DNA from: Kuschelorhynchus macadamiae
Taxonomy: Eukaryota; Arthropoda; Insecta; Coleoptera; Curculionidae
DNA: 64,000 nucleotides
Assembly: GCA_030620095.1 (NCBI GenBank)
Contig: JAUTXW010001615.1
Location: forward strand, 1,882,001 to 1,946,000
Reading direction: 5' to 3'
Made by a program: the position numbers and the translations under genes. Shown one piece after another: positions 44,967 through 56,272 of the stretch. Below the pieces are notes generated by a model. That model did no database searches. It was not told where the DNA came from and saw only the letters and a program-made list of their open reading frames with translations. Every line of letters begins with the position of its first letter. Position 1 is the stretch's first letter.

Positions 44967-47500
44967 CAGTGGCGGCTCGCGAGTAAAAAAGTAAGTGAAT
45001 TACAAATGAAGCAAGAAAATATCGCAATAATTTTTTTCCCAGAATTTTTTTTATATGTGGAAGGGGTAGAATATTTCTTTACGACTTACCTAAATTTTGT
45101 AAACTAAATCAATTCTCTTATCCTTCATAGCAGCAAATTTGTTTATAACATCCTCATAAAATGGATGAGTTGCCCTAATCTCCTCCAGACATTTCTTTTG
45201 AATTGAAATATTGTCTAGAAAAGTAAGTCTTTTTCGAGATATTGTATTTCTTAAATAAGTTTTTATACGTTTGAGGCAAGAAGAACTTCTTTCCACTGAA
45301 GCACTTGTCAACGGTATTGTCAAAATAAGGGAAAACACTTTATATGCTTTGGTTAAAATATCTTTATTTTCATTAATTTTTTTCACTTGCTCTTGCAGCG
45401 ATATATTCCAATTACTGTTGGCAAAAATAAGACGAGGCTCATTTTTAAGTCGTTGACTTTTTGAAAATATTTTCCCATATAACTGTAACAAATTTTCAAA
45501 CGGGCTAGTCGAAAAATTAAAACTATATTCAGAAAATTAAGCAGAATCTGCCAAACATAAAAATGTAAGTTTTTCAGAGTGTTGAAAGCTTAGTGTCATT
45601 TTCATTAAAATATGGTCCAATATTTCATAAAAAAGGGTTCTATACTTAGCCCTAATTTTTTCAGGTGAAAGCTTAGTAAGCTCACGTTTGTAATGATTTA
45701 TTTCTGTAATAGAATTTGCTTTATCAAACATGGTATTAAAAAATTGTTCATTTCTTTTTTTACAGAGCGCCTCACGACAGCGTTTTATATTGGATATGCA
45801 AAAATGAATGTCAAACGATTTTTTTGAACAACGCAACTTGAACAATCACATTTACTAAATTCGAATTTGAAGACCAACGAGTTTTTGTAATTGTTGGTAT
45901 ACGCCTCGTAGATGCAGATGTAAGAGTATACGTTCGTTTGGCTGAGTGATAAAACGAGAGAATACCACTAAGGCTTGCAAAAAAATTCGACATTTAGAAA
46001 TATTTTTAAACTTTGCTGCATAAGGACAAATACAGCCTGCGGCGCTTTTTCTTTTTTGTTTTAAGGCCATTTAGATGGCCAGACGTCACACTTGCGGCAT
46101 CGTAACATTTCCCTAATAATTTATGTTTATAGTCAAATTGGTCCAAAATTTGATCCAATAGAGAATATAAATTCTCCGACGTTCTATCGGAGCTGACGTT
46201 ATAAAATCCTAAGAATCTCTCGATTACTGAACCTTCTGAATTAACGTATCTTAAAATTATGGAGCACTGGGAGGTTTGCGTAATATCAGTGGTGTCATCC
46301 ACTTGCACAGAAAAAAAATATGTGTTCATTATTTCATTTTTTACGTGATCATTTAAATAATCAGAAATGCATTCAATTAAATTCAATTAACAATTAATTA
46401 TTTCGTTTTGAATAGTTTTCGAGTCACCAGTAAAAATATTTTTAATTTTTTTGTGATGATCTTTTAGTTCTTGGGAACTTCTCGATATTAATAAACCTAA
46501 AAGTTTTTTAAAATTCCCCCTATTTATTGACTCGCTGCTCTTATCATAGCCGCGAAAGACTAACTCTTGTTTTGCAAGGTACAAAACTGCGTCAGTTACC
46601 AAGCATATAAATAATCTATTTAATCGGACGTTTTCGTTTAAATGTATTTTATATATTTTAGCATTTTCTTTTAAAGTGTCAGCTATAGTGCTATGATTTT
46701 TTACTAATGTTTTTAGCATAAATTCGCATTTTAAATGCTCCGTCGAGTCTTCATGTTTATGTAAAGACCTTCATATATTTAACATACCTGCAAATCCTTC
46801 CATATTCGACACTGAATATTTATTGGAAACTGATAAACAAGGCCAGCAAAACAATTTTTGTAATATTTGACTACTACATAACCATTTCTACGCCGAAAAC
46901 CAAGATGATGATTAAAACTCTGATCTTGTTCCTTCCATCGATTAAATGGAGTTTTCTCAAATGCAAACTACATCCGTGATCGGATTCATCAATAATGTAA
47001 ATTAATAAACCCGAGACCAAATAAAGTTATAACAACACCATAAATAAATATATGAAATCCGCGAAAATAAAACTAAATAACCACCCCAAACTGAACGACA
47101 CGTGGGTGTAGTGTACTGCGTTAGCAATTGACCGAGAGCGTTGTATGGCGCTGGTTAACATAAATCTTCCATGCGGTCTACATCATCGCGTATGCGTTGT
47201 CATGGCAACGTAGTAGGAAAATCGTAAACTAAACATAGCAATTCCAGCAAAGTTGAAGCGATTTGCGCTACCGTTATAGTTGTTATAATAAAATTCGATT
47301 GAAACTTTTAAAAAGACATGCCGCCAACGGTCAAATAAAATATTTATTCGGGATGTACAGTTTATTTTTTGCAAATTAGGTGAATAAATGAATGTAAAAA
47401 CTAAAATTTTAAGAGATATATAATAAATATAGATGTTTGCTTGTTTATTTTTCCTGGTGAATTAGCACTTCACCTACTTCACCTGAATAGCCGCCACTGC
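44967..47500. mobile_element. hAT element, near full length (copy C)
   Basis: Ends CAGTGGCGGCTCGCGAG and ATAGCCGCCACTG with flanking TTAATATT (44959-44966) and CTAATATT (47501-47508), seven of eight bases alike. Same family as 20729-22227 and 22938-24528, reversed. It keeps both halves of the transposase on the minus strand, so it shows what those two derivatives have lost. Confidence 0.9.
45090..46989 (-). pseudogene. hAT transposase, degraded but nearly complete
   Basis: Reading down from about 46989: a start like copy B, 46719-46387 with FRGYDKSSESINRGNFKKLL and TGDSKTIQNEIINC, 46386-46006 with QVDDTTDITQTSQCSIILRY (first Asp), a FNGV-type GKCYDAASVTSGHLNGLKTK block, then 45993-45811 with the TRW block (TITKTRWSSNSNLVNV), 45845-45537, and 45491-45090 with LILTIPLTSASVERSSSCLK and TYLRNT. 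At least five frame changes or stops. Similar in layout to the intact 711-aa enzyme but clearly a different family. Confidence 0.88.
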
Positions 47501-47508
47501 TAATATTC

Positions 47509-48180
47509 TATTTTTTGTCTTTCATTCAGAGCCTTGTCAATATTTCGTTTCTATTATCCAGAGTTTCTCTGATTCAGGTTCAATCAATATAGTAAATTGC
47601 CCGAGTGTTTCTCTCTCTTTTGTCCACCGAGGATAAGACTCAAAAGGCAAGCGTTCACTAGCCGGAGCCGTACTTTTAGCACGCGCCGAAGATATTAATA
47701 TTTATTTTATACGGTCCAGTAAGCAAGTTCTTTCTCATTTACTCATTTACGACCGGTAAATACCTTATTATAGAACTAAAGCGTTGCCTGGTAGTACCCG
47801 TAATTTTATCAAGTGGAGCATCATTTTGACATCGAACTAATGACGGAGAAACAAATTTATGTTTTCATATTAAAAAAATCGGTAAATTTCCTTTGCCCGG
47901 AACTTCCCTAGTTATGATTTTTTTTCCATTTGTTAGGAATAGTGAAGTGTGTCCCAGTATAGTTCAGGACACAGTCACAGTATATATATGTTGCATATAC
48001 TGTCTTTTCATTTTTATTCAGCGCCATTTTGTTTCATCATAGTGGATTCCTGTCATTTTCTTTCTGAAGCCAAACTTGATTTTGGGCATAATTTAAAATA
48101 AATTCAATAAGTAGTTTTTACACTGACACATACCGCCATCTTGTTACGTCATGTTGAATTCGTATTTCGTTTCGCCATCT
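47509..48180. other. Spacer, no gene
   Basis: No coding or repeat signature recognised. Confidence 0.4.
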
Positions 48181-48344
48181 TAAATTAAAATCCATATTAG
48201 CAATCTTTACCTATTCCGTTTATCCGCAGATATTTCCCAGATATTAAGATTCTAAACGGTTTTCGTTGACGATCCTCTTGTTGTTCGGTTAGAGTGGTGT
48301 ATTATTTGGGGTTAGGATACAGTAAATATAAAACAATTTTTTTT

Positions 48345-48390
48345 AAATTGTTGACGTTTCGCAACTCTATTGTTGCATCCTCAGGTACAT
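48345..48390 (-). ncRNA. Hammerhead-like ribozyme motif, core intact
   Basis: On the minus strand: CTGAGGA (48384-48378), a stem II of TGCAAC and GTTGC closed by a 6-base AATAGA loop, then GAAAC and GTC (48357-48350 region). These are the invariant parts of a hammerhead. Stem III is only the self-complementary ACGT, which would require two copies to pair. Stem I in this copy is poor next to the core; other copies would allow TGTC with GACA. Self-cleavage is therefore possible but unproven. Confidence 0.5.
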
Positions 48391-48807
48391 AGATTTCATC
48401 AATGTAGGAACATGAAACCCATATTATCAGCCTTTACCTACTCCGTTGGTCCGCAGATATTTCCTAACCCCAAATAATACACCACTTTAACATTGCAACA
48501 AGAAGATTGTTAACGAAAACCATTTAGAAACTTAATATCTGGGAAATAACTGCGGACCAACAAAGTAGGTTAGACTGATAATATGGGTTTCATGCAGGAT
48601 ATAGAATCTGTATAAGTATCTTGAGGATACAACAATAAAGTAGCGAAACGTTGACGATTTAAAAAAAATCTTTTATTTTTTTAATGTATCCTAACCACAA
48701 ATAACACACTACTATAACAACTAGAGGATCATTAGCGAAAACCATTTAGAAACTTAATATCTGGGAAATATCTGCGGACCAACGGAGTAGGTAAAGACTG
48801 ATTTATA

Positions 48808-48850
48808 TGTGTCCTGAGCATGCAACAATAAAGTTGCGAAACGTCAACTA
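48808..48850 (+). ncRNA. Hammerhead-like motif with one core change
   Basis: GTGTC precedes CTGAGCA (48814-48820), where the last G of CTGAGGA is C. Stem II TGCAAC/GTTGC, loop AATAAA, and GAAACGTC follow. The G-to-C change hits an essential core base, so this copy is probably inactive. Confidence 0.4.
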
Positions 48851-49089
48851 GTTAAAAATAGACTTTTGTTTTTTTTCCTGGATCCTAACTCAAATAATAC
48901 ACCACTTTAACATAACAACAAGAAGATAACATTTAGAAACTTAATATGCGGGAAATATATGCGGACCAATGCAGTAGGTGTGTTGAGAGATGAGGATGCA
49001 ACAATAAAGTGACGAAATGTCGCAAACTTAAAAAAGAACTTGTTTTTTGGATCTTAACCCCAAATAGTACATTACTCTAATTCATTTTT

Positions 49090-49310
49090 TTTAACCTTGT
49101 TCGGCCATATTGGATTTTTATCAAAATGTTACCAGGTCATCCCAATATGATCCTAAATTTTTGGCTAAAATTTGAAGTCAATCTAGTTAGTAGTCTTTGA
49201 AATCAAACCATTAAGCAGTTTTTTCAGGTTGAACTTTTAGATATTTTATTAAGCTGCCACTTTGTTCCGCCATCTTGGATTCGTACCAAAATATTACCAG
49301 TTGGAACTCC
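49090..49310 (-). repeat. ATGGCGG repeat fragment, reversed
   Basis: GGCCATATTGGATTTTTATC, CAGGTCATCCCAATATGATC and CGCCATCTTGGATTCGTACC are reverse complements of the subunits seen at 59160-60540. About 220 bp, truncated. Confidence 0.65.
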
Positions 49311-50411
49311 GAAACAGCAAGAAGTTACTTTGCCAATTGGTCTTTCTCCTTAGAGGCCGAGATGAGGATGTAGTACCGAAATCACTGTAGGTGAAATATC
49401 ATGTTATTTCTAACACCGCTAAGACTATTTATTTGTGAACGTGCCAGCAATGCATTAGTTAGAGAAAGGTTTAAGGCAATACGCTGTGATTAAGATACAA
49501 ATGCCCGTAAATTGCTGGAAATCCACCTGAAACTAGCTTCTGGGCTTGAAGGAACTATATATTTACAACTCTGTACAACATCACCAATGAACAGGCAGAA
49601 AAAATCCGTCATGAAACTACACTTATAAAACAGTTGATAAAGTTTTGCTTTGTGTACAGGTTGATAAGTTAACGTTCAATTTGTATGAAGATGTAAACAC
49701 TTCAATAGAAGCGCCGTATATTGCAAACAAATATGTCAAAAATCGTTAGAAATTATTTGTTTCTCCTCTTTTGTCAAAGATGATTTTGTGAGAATCAAGA
49801 AAAATAAAAAAAATATTTTAAGAATTTTAACCTTCAACAAAGTTTTTATTTCACGACCTGTATGTTCTATTTTTTGTGCGCATGTGCAATCACGGAAGTA
49901 GAGGCACATAGCCAGAAAACCAGCTAAGCGAAGACGAAAAAACGCATGTCGGTGTCAGATTCCGCAATTGAAATATTGATCTTTGAACTTTGATGAAAAA
50001 TGAATTTCTTTATGCACTATTTATGGCCAGCAGTTTATGTCAAAAAGTAATTTCGTGTCATCTTCTGTCCACCGTGTATTTTATATGAGATTTGTCAAAA
50101 GTTTAACACCCTGTATCTCTGAAACTAATCATAGTATTGTAGAAAATGGCAAAATTGTTTTAAGACCATCTTAGATTTGCAGTTGTTGTTACTTAGATGA
50201 ATAATTTAAACTTACCTTAAAAATACCTTTGCCATATTTCTAAATGCCAACATCTTATTGACACATATATTTGACAAAAATGTCAATAGGAAAAAATGTG
50301 TTTTAAGTAGTTTTAGGTTTAGGTCCATTCACCTCCATTCATCTACATTCCTTTAATCATGAAAGCATTAAAAATTAATCAGAGTTGTTACAACATCTTC
50401 CATTAATCATA
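49311..50411. other. Region upstream of the doublecortin exon
   Basis: No element recognised apart from a TAACACCCTGTAT at about 50105 that may be an orphan mariner-type end. It should contain the promoter or an earlier intron of the gene at 50415; no TATA or initiator can be assigned with confidence. Confidence 0.4.
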
Positions 50412-50414
50412 TAA

Positions 50415-50539
50415 ATGGCCAAGTCACATACTCCATGTCACTCAAAAGATAAAGGAGCAATAAAACGGATCTATGTATTGGAAAATGGAGATTTTAGTGG
50501 TGATGGGACAGTGGTGGTGATAAATCCAAAAATTTACAG
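50415..50539 (+). CDS. Doublecortin-domain gene, exon 1
   Basis: Candidate host gene. The ATG at 50415 has a TAA directly before it in frame (50412-50414), so it is the first possible start in this exon. 41 codons plus two bases read AIKRIYVLENGDFSGDGTVV and VINPKIY at residues 15-41. This is the first half of a doublecortin (DCX) domain, with the NGD signature and the VVVINP strand. The exon ends at ACAG followed by GTATAT, a good splice donor. The two leftover bases AG join the first base of 51973 to make an arginine codon, giving the expected IYRSW junction. DCX domains bind microtubules or tubulin. Beyond the junction the frame hits unrelated, microsatellite-like sequence. Confidence 0.82.
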
Positions 50540-51117
50540 GTATATTTATATCTATCAATCCCGTTATATAAAAAATGCGGTTTCAGTAACACAACCCGGG
50601 TCTTACGACTACCAAGCCCACATGGATTTCGCGCTTTTTGGATATTCTTCTGGGCGATTATCATAAATTGAACATTTATAACAACAACTAATTTTGGAGG
50701 ATTCAACTTTTTATTTCTCTCGTAATAACTAAGTACTGTAACCGTAAAATGTTTCCAGGGGTCTATCGGACTATCTGGAAATGAGAATTTGCAATTTTTG
50801 TTCAAACTTGAATAGTATTTTACATAAAAAAATTGCGGGTTTTTGCCGTTTTACTGCAAAAAAATTGGATTGAAGTTGATACAATGAACTACTTCTCACT
50901 CAAAAATTGACGTAAATGTGCTACGTTGCCAAATTGTAGAGCACTTCGTGAACACAAAGAAAACTAAAAAAAAAGTCGGTCGCTTGCTCTACAGGAAACA
51001 TAACCAATCCTTACCAAGCTAACCTAACGGGAAATAAAGAAATAATAAACGATTAAAAATATGAATAAACTTTAATGAAAAAAAAAAACAACAGTATAGA
51101 ATTTTACAACAAATCAA

Positions 51118-51134
51118 ACCTAACCTAACCTAAA
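51118..51134. repeat. Short CCTAA triplet run
   Basis: CCTAACCTAACCTAA, three copies of the insect telomere-type pentamer complement. Too short to be telomeric; noted as an interstitial oddity. Confidence 0.5.
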
Positions 51135-51555
51135 CTCTCCAAAATAACCTATTTTATGGGTCTTGTAAGCAATTAAACCCACGGAATTTGATAGTTTTTT
51201 AATATAAAATAGAAAATTTACCTTTAATTAACTGTTTTAAAAAAATAAAAGAAATGGATGAACCACTTTTTCTATTAAAAAAATCAAAAAGAAATTCGAT
51301 ATTTTCACTGTATTCCAATGCGCCATATTCCTTAATATGACAATTTGAAGAAAGGCTAGCTTGCATTGTTGCCAAACTTACATTATTGTATTGTATTAAA
51401 TTTTTCATGTTTGTCTACCGACAGTAACGCATTTGGATCCCTGTGCCGATCCCAAATATTAGACTTTCGATAGTGATGCACTTCGCTGTCGTTCGTCTTA
51501 GGGCTTTAATGATGATGCCTACGGCGCCTAACCTGGTGCTAACTCGGTACCAATC

Positions 51556-51558
<3 letters not shown>

Positions 51559-51617
<59 letters not shown>
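51559..51617. repeat. (TA)n microsatellite in the doublecortin intron
   Basis: A perfect TA tract of 59 bp inside the 50540-51972 intron. Confidence 0.95.
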
Positions 51618-51619
<2 letters not shown>

Positions 51620-51972
51620 TATAACTCAACAACACTACAAGTCGTTATATATAACAATTGAATACCTTTTACATCATTCTAAAATTACAAATAGACATAC
51701 TATATATATTTTACAAAATACCAGTATATCTTTAACACAAATGTGTAAAAAAAGTTTAAATTTGGCACTTTTCAAAAACAGCCAATGTCCGAATTTTCTT
51801 ATGCTTCGATCGATTGTGCGACAACTTGATTGCCACAAGAGGCAACGTTTTAATAAAATGATATGAATGTTAATAAACCACGAAACGAAACATGTCTTAA
51901 ATATTCTCTCAAATGTCGACAACTGCTCTTCATTGAGTGCATCTTCCTATAATTTTATTTTCTAAATTTTAG

Positions 51973-52146
51973 ATCATGGAATTGTATTTTGGGCTTAGTA
52001 ACCAAAACGCTAAAGCCTTCCTTTGGCACGGTAAAAAATCTAGTTCATTTAGAAAGCAAGGAGACAGCCCGTTCCTTTGAAAATTTGGAACCAAACGGCA
52101 AATATGTTGCACTTGGGATGGAGAAGCTTAAAAAAGCCAAAAATGG
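51973..52146 (+). CDS. Doublecortin-domain gene, exon 2
   Basis: Preceded by TCTAAATTTTAG (acceptor AG at 51971-51972) and followed by GTTAGT (donor at 52147). It is 174 bp with no stop in the frame set by exon 1: one base, 57 codons, two bases. The codons read LGLVTKTLKPSFGTVKNLVH, then SFENLEPNGKYVALGMEKLK, the second half of a DCX fold including the characteristic NGKYVALGxE strand. Together with exon 1 this gives one nearly complete domain of about 80 residues starting around residue 15. No ATG opens the exon, so it would be missed by simple ORF calling. Exon 3 was not found in the remaining 12 kb. Confidence 0.82.
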
Positions 52147-52379
52147 GTTAGTATAAATACAAACATATATTTAAAAAATGATGCCGACAGAAAAAAAAAT
52201 TAATCAACATTATAATAATAGTAGTCTATAGAATTGGGAATTGTTTTTCTAAAGTAGTTCATAAAAAATTGTGTAAGCATTTTCAAAACGATTAAATAAC
52301 GGGATGTTATTTCTATTATAAAAAAGCAAAGAACAAAAAAGTACGGGTATAAACGAGGTTCGGTAAGGTATAGTGACAT

Positions 52380-53150
52380 TTTTGACTAAATTTTTCAATT
52401 TAAGCTTATCAAAAAGGATGATATACAAGAATTACAAAATTACCGCCCGATAGCCCTCCACTGTGTCTTATCAAAAATTATTTAGTCAATGGCACACGAA
52501 AAAATTACTTTTTTTATTAACAAATTAATACCTCATTAACATGGTTTCCGCGAGGGGCACTCTACGGAAGCTGCCACCGTAGATTTTTTTCAGCAGGTGT
52601 ATCGCAAACTAGACCGAAATGAATTTACTGTTGGTGCATTTTTTGATTTAACATGTGCTTTCGATACGATAATTATACATTTTCTAATTAAAAATATTAC
52701 AATTACTCGGAATGCGAGGTTGCTGGATTGATCATTTTTGTCTGACAGAAGAAGATTTATTGTAAAGTTATCAAACCATATATCTAAAGAGCAGGCAGTT
52801 AACATCGGTACACGTCAAGGTACTAATCATTCTGTATATAAACGATCTACCTGATCATATAAAGGAAGCACCTGTTTATGTTTTAATAGAACTTGAATGA
52901 ACTTCACAAAAAGTTAAACCTACTTTTCTTACAATTTTGCAACTATTGCGAAAAAAAAAACAATTTAATGATTAACTATGAAAAAATTGAGATGTTATTT
53001 ATTTTAAATAATTTGAAAAGTGCGGCTGATTAAATTTAATTTTAAATTTCAAAAATATAGTTCTAAGAACCTTACCAAATTTTTGGGAAACTCTATTGAC
53101 TTTCAGTTGAACTGGTCGGTAAACATCGAGTGAGTGTGTTCGAAGCGGAA
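52380..53150 (+). pseudogene. LINE reverse transcriptase fragment
   Basis: Broken frames read KKDDIQELQNYRPIALHCVL (52415-52475), HGFREGHSTEAATVDFFQQ (52540-52590), LDRNEFTVGAFFDLTCAFDT (motif A, with Asp) and, near 52815, GTRQGT (motif B). Then INYEKTEMLF-like and LRTLPNFLGNSIDFQLNWSV near 53080. Order and motifs are those of jockey/CR1-type LINEs. Many stops; no endonuclease. Confidence 0.75.
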
Positions 53151-53159
53151 CAAATAATA

Positions 53160-55040
53160 ATATTAATAATAATAATAAACATCTTTCATTAAATTTAAGC
53201 AATAAAATACAGTGTTTATAAAATACATAAGCCAACTTGGCTAGGGGCGATGTTTAGCACTAAGGCTACTATTACACTTAATCCAAGACAAGATGGGAAT
53301 AACACAGATTACATAACACTAATTTTTTTTAAGAAGACCTGCATGTGACAGTGATGTAGCACTCACTGTGACTGAAGCAAAAACATTTATAATGCATCTT
53401 ACAAGAGGGAATGCAAAGGCTCTGTAGCTCGATGAGCAGTTTGTTGTACAGGTGAAAGGCCTGTTAAGTAAAGGAGTTTTAAAAGAGGGCCGTCGAGTGC
53501 CACGGGATGTACAGCAGATTTCTCCAGCGAGTGGTTCTATCATGAATTGATGTGCTTTGAACAAGTTTTTCTTTAAGGTATATAGGAGTGTTATTAGTCA
53601 TTATTTTGTGTACAAAAACCACGAAATGAAGTTCCCATCTGCTATCCATCGGGAGTACCTGAAGCTCCTTAAACTATGTAGTAATATGGTCATATTTACT
53701 CAATCATACGAGATTCATAATAGATTTTTGAATTAGATGGCTTACATGTTCAGTAAACTTTAACTGATCATCGATCAATACTTCCAGTGCTTTCGCCGTC
53801 TCGGTATTTTCGAGTTATCGATCTTTAAATTAATAACCCGCTCAACAGATATTGCTCGTTTGCTGCCAAAGAAAATAACCACGCAGTTGTTTGGATTGAG
53901 CATAAGGTTATGTTGCTTTGACAGTCCGTAGTGTAAATGATAAATCAGAGTGGTCTTAAATTTAGCCCTAGGCGCACCTGCCTAGCCTCGGAGAAGATGT
54001 CATGCATCCAGATGCCACATTCTGCTGCCTTTCCGATAAATAACACTGGATAAACTTTAAGACTAGATCTGATAATCCACACTGATGAAGCTTAGAACAT
54101 AATAAGGTGTAGTCTATAGTATCAAATGCCTTGGAAAAGTCTAAAAGCACTAAAGCTGACATTTGTCCAGTATCTAATTCCCGCACATATACAACCCTCT
54201 CCAAGATCTTGGAGAGAATCGGTACAAGACCTATCGGACGCAAATCTCCATAAGAACATAAGAAGCAGAGCAGCAATCTCTGAAATGGGACTCACCAATG
54301 ATGTCTTCCAAGCCTCCGGAAAGTACCCCCTTTGCAAACAAATACTAACAATATGGATAATGTAAGGAATGATGAATGTACTGTAATATTTTAGCATCTG
54401 CAATGATATATTATCAGAACCAAATGCATCAGATTTAAGAGCAATAAGTATTTCACCAACTGATGAGATGTTTACTAACGAAAAATTAAAATAATCAAGA
54501 ATAATGGGAGGTAAATTATTATAATGCGAACTAATTCATCATAATAGTCATTTTGAAAAACAGATTAAAAGTAGTCACTTATTTTTCTACATTTAAGAGG
54601 TGTTCTGGAAATAGATGGATGTTTATTATACTTAATATTGAAATCGTTCAGTGTTTTCCACATTTTTCTATAGTTGTTTTGTGATGCTACTCTATTTTAG
54701 TTTCAGTTAATGTGAAGTTTTTTAAACGTTTATATACAGGATGGTCGTCCAATGACTTGCTCGCACGATCTTATGAATATTTTGTTCGTAGATTATATTA
54801 TTCCAAGGTAGCGCATGCAATGCCTTACTGAAGTGGGAAGGTTAAAGTTTCTAAAATCTCGATATTTAATAAATTTAGGAGAAAATTTATATATTCTTAC
54901 GTTAATGCCGGGCCAAGTGAATTTGTGATCAGAGATATCATTAGCGTCACCAATGCCAGACTCATCAACAATTCCAGGGTCAGACACAAATATGGGATCC
55001 CGTCTATCCAATGTATATTTTTGAGCATGAATCATATGTT
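53160..55040 (-). pseudogene. LINE with endonuclease end and reverse transcriptase, degraded
   Basis: Minus strand. 55035-54793 ends an APE-type endonuclease: DPGIVDESGIGDANDISDHK carries the conserved SDH. After a linker, 54403-54122 gives YYSTFIIPYIIHIVSICLQR and FPEAWKTSLVSPI. 54276-53968 gives DLRPIGLVPILSKILERVVY, VLLDFSKAFDTIDYTLLCSK (motif A) and FIQCYLSERQQNV. Lower coordinates give remnants of the thumb, ending at about 53165 with a (TTA)n tail. No YADD frame is intact. The start of the endonuclease is missing where a PLE fragment abuts at 55040. Confidence 0.82.
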
Positions 55041-55345
55041 AACTGATAGAGCCCCAACTTTTCGTTTCAAGTGCTTTTAGGTTTTTTGTTTTTCATAAAT
55101 TTTCCTAGGGAATTATTAGTTTTGAAAGTGATTATTACATTCTCCCTGTTAAGACAACGTTTAATTTTTAAAGATGCCTTTCCTCAATATGGAATTATTT
55201 TAAAACATTTATTATCATCTCTAGGTTTTCGGGCATATTTCATTGATAGTTTTGTGCCTTAACTTGTTATTTTTTATTTGTTCTACTATTGAAACTGGGT
55301 AGCCATTTTTAACTGCAATATGTTTAATTCAATTAATCCCATCAT
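55041..55345 (-). pseudogene. Penelope-like element linker fragment
   Basis: Reverse complement of the segment at about 60790-61045, about 85% alike by eye, including the NGYPVS-type block, KASLKIKRCLNRENVIITFK and NNSLGKFMKNKKPKST. This lies between reverse transcriptase and GIY-YIG in a PLE. It is truncated on both sides, by LINEs. Confidence 0.75.
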
Positions 55346-55410
55346 TAAAACTTTCCTCTGATAACGGGACGCTAGATTCCTCAAAACTTCCTGTTGTTAC
55401 TAGTCTTAAT

Positions 55411-56172
55411 ATGGGTCTAATTAATATTGCTTCTCTAAGAAATAAAACTGACGAGTTGTACCTATTTCTGGAAGAAATAGAGTTCCCCCAACTTGTTGCA
55501 ATTACTGAGCACTGGCTGAATCTAAACGAACCCTTTTATATTGAGAGGTATACCACAATAGCTAGATATGACAGAAAAAACTCAGCTCATGGGGGAACAC
55601 TGATTCTATCCCTAAATGGAGATTTCATGTCGGTATCTAAATATGATCATTTGTTAGCGGATGGCTCTTTTGAATTCTCTATGGTATATAATCAAAACCT
55701 TGATCTTTATGTAATTTGTATTTATAGATCACCAAACTCTGATGTACAATCATTTTTAAATAGCCTGGTAAGTTTGCTAGACAGTCTACTGATTAAAGGT
55801 AAAAAAATTCTATGCGGGGACTTTAATATTGACTATGTTACTATTTGTGCCATCCAAAAATATCTAATTTCTATATTCGACTCTTTCGGTCTTTCAATGC
55901 ATGTATCCTCGCCAACTAGAATTTCAAAAAACTCTTCTTCTATCATCGATTACATGGCGTCTGATTTTTCTCCATCAGAGGTGCATTCACAGGTCTATAA
56001 CTCAGGTCTTTCCGATCACGAGGCGGTAATTTCCAGGTTTAGTTTACCTATTAGGCCCTTACCAAGATCTCGCCATCGGGGCAGAATTTTCTCGGCCGCA
56101 AATTTCTCAGTATTTCATAATATTTGCTTTAACACCGATTGTCAACACAAACTTCAGAACTTTTTTAAATAA
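55411..56172 (+). CDS. LINE endonuclease domain
   Basis: 253 codons. APE-type endonuclease that nicks target DNA to prime reverse transcription. Visible blocks: INIASLRNKTDELYLFLEEI (N-terminal), VAITEHWLN with the catalytic TE, GGTLILSL, VICIYRSPNSD, CGDFNIDYV (GDFN) and GLSDHEAVI (SDH). It is a little short at its N-terminus because the element is truncated. The frame is lost near 56158; sequence beyond continues in another frame as part of the same protein. Confidence 0.88.
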   Translation: MGLINIASLRNKTDELYLFLEEIEFPQLVAITEHWLNLNEPFYIERYTTIARYDRKNSAHGGTLILSLNGDFMSVSKYDHLLADGSFEFSMVYNQNLDLYVICIYRSPNSDVQSFLNSLVSLLDSLLIKGKKILCGDFNIDYVTICAIQKYLISIFDSFGLSMHVSSPTRISKNSSSIIDYMASDFSPSEVHSQVYNSGLSDHEAVISRFSLPIRPLPRSRHRGRIFSAANFSVFHNICFNTDCQHKLQNFFK

Positions 56173-56272
56173 AACTTTAAGTGCTTTTAACAAGGCCTTC
56201 CCGCTCAAGAATATCAAACCTAAGCGGCATAAACCGTGGACCACGAAAGGAATACGAATTTCTGCTAAAAAT

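Larger units (their letters stand above)
48185..49085. repeat. Tandem/palindromic repeat with hammerhead-like cores
   Basis: A reverse-oriented arm (48185-48470) followed by three direct arms. The landmark CATTTAGAAACTTAATAT recurs near 48520, 48742 and 48930, giving a unit of about 190-222 bp. Each arm has an ACGGAGTAGG-type block and a candidate hammerhead core. Cores: 48345-48390 minus (best), 48620-48655 plus (TTGAGGA), 48814-48845 plus (CTGAGCA), 48990-49025 plus (ATGAGGA, GAAATGTC). The family is shared with the Crypton array. Confidence 0.75.

Noticed and set aside
50540..50666. Reading exon 1 straight on as an 83-codon gene
   Set aside because: After 50539 the frame enters TATATT-rich sequence with no DCX similarity; the splice donor at 50540 explains the end better.
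51118..51134. CCTAA repeats as a telomere
   Set aside because: Only three copies; far too short, and surrounded by ordinary AT-rich intronic DNA.
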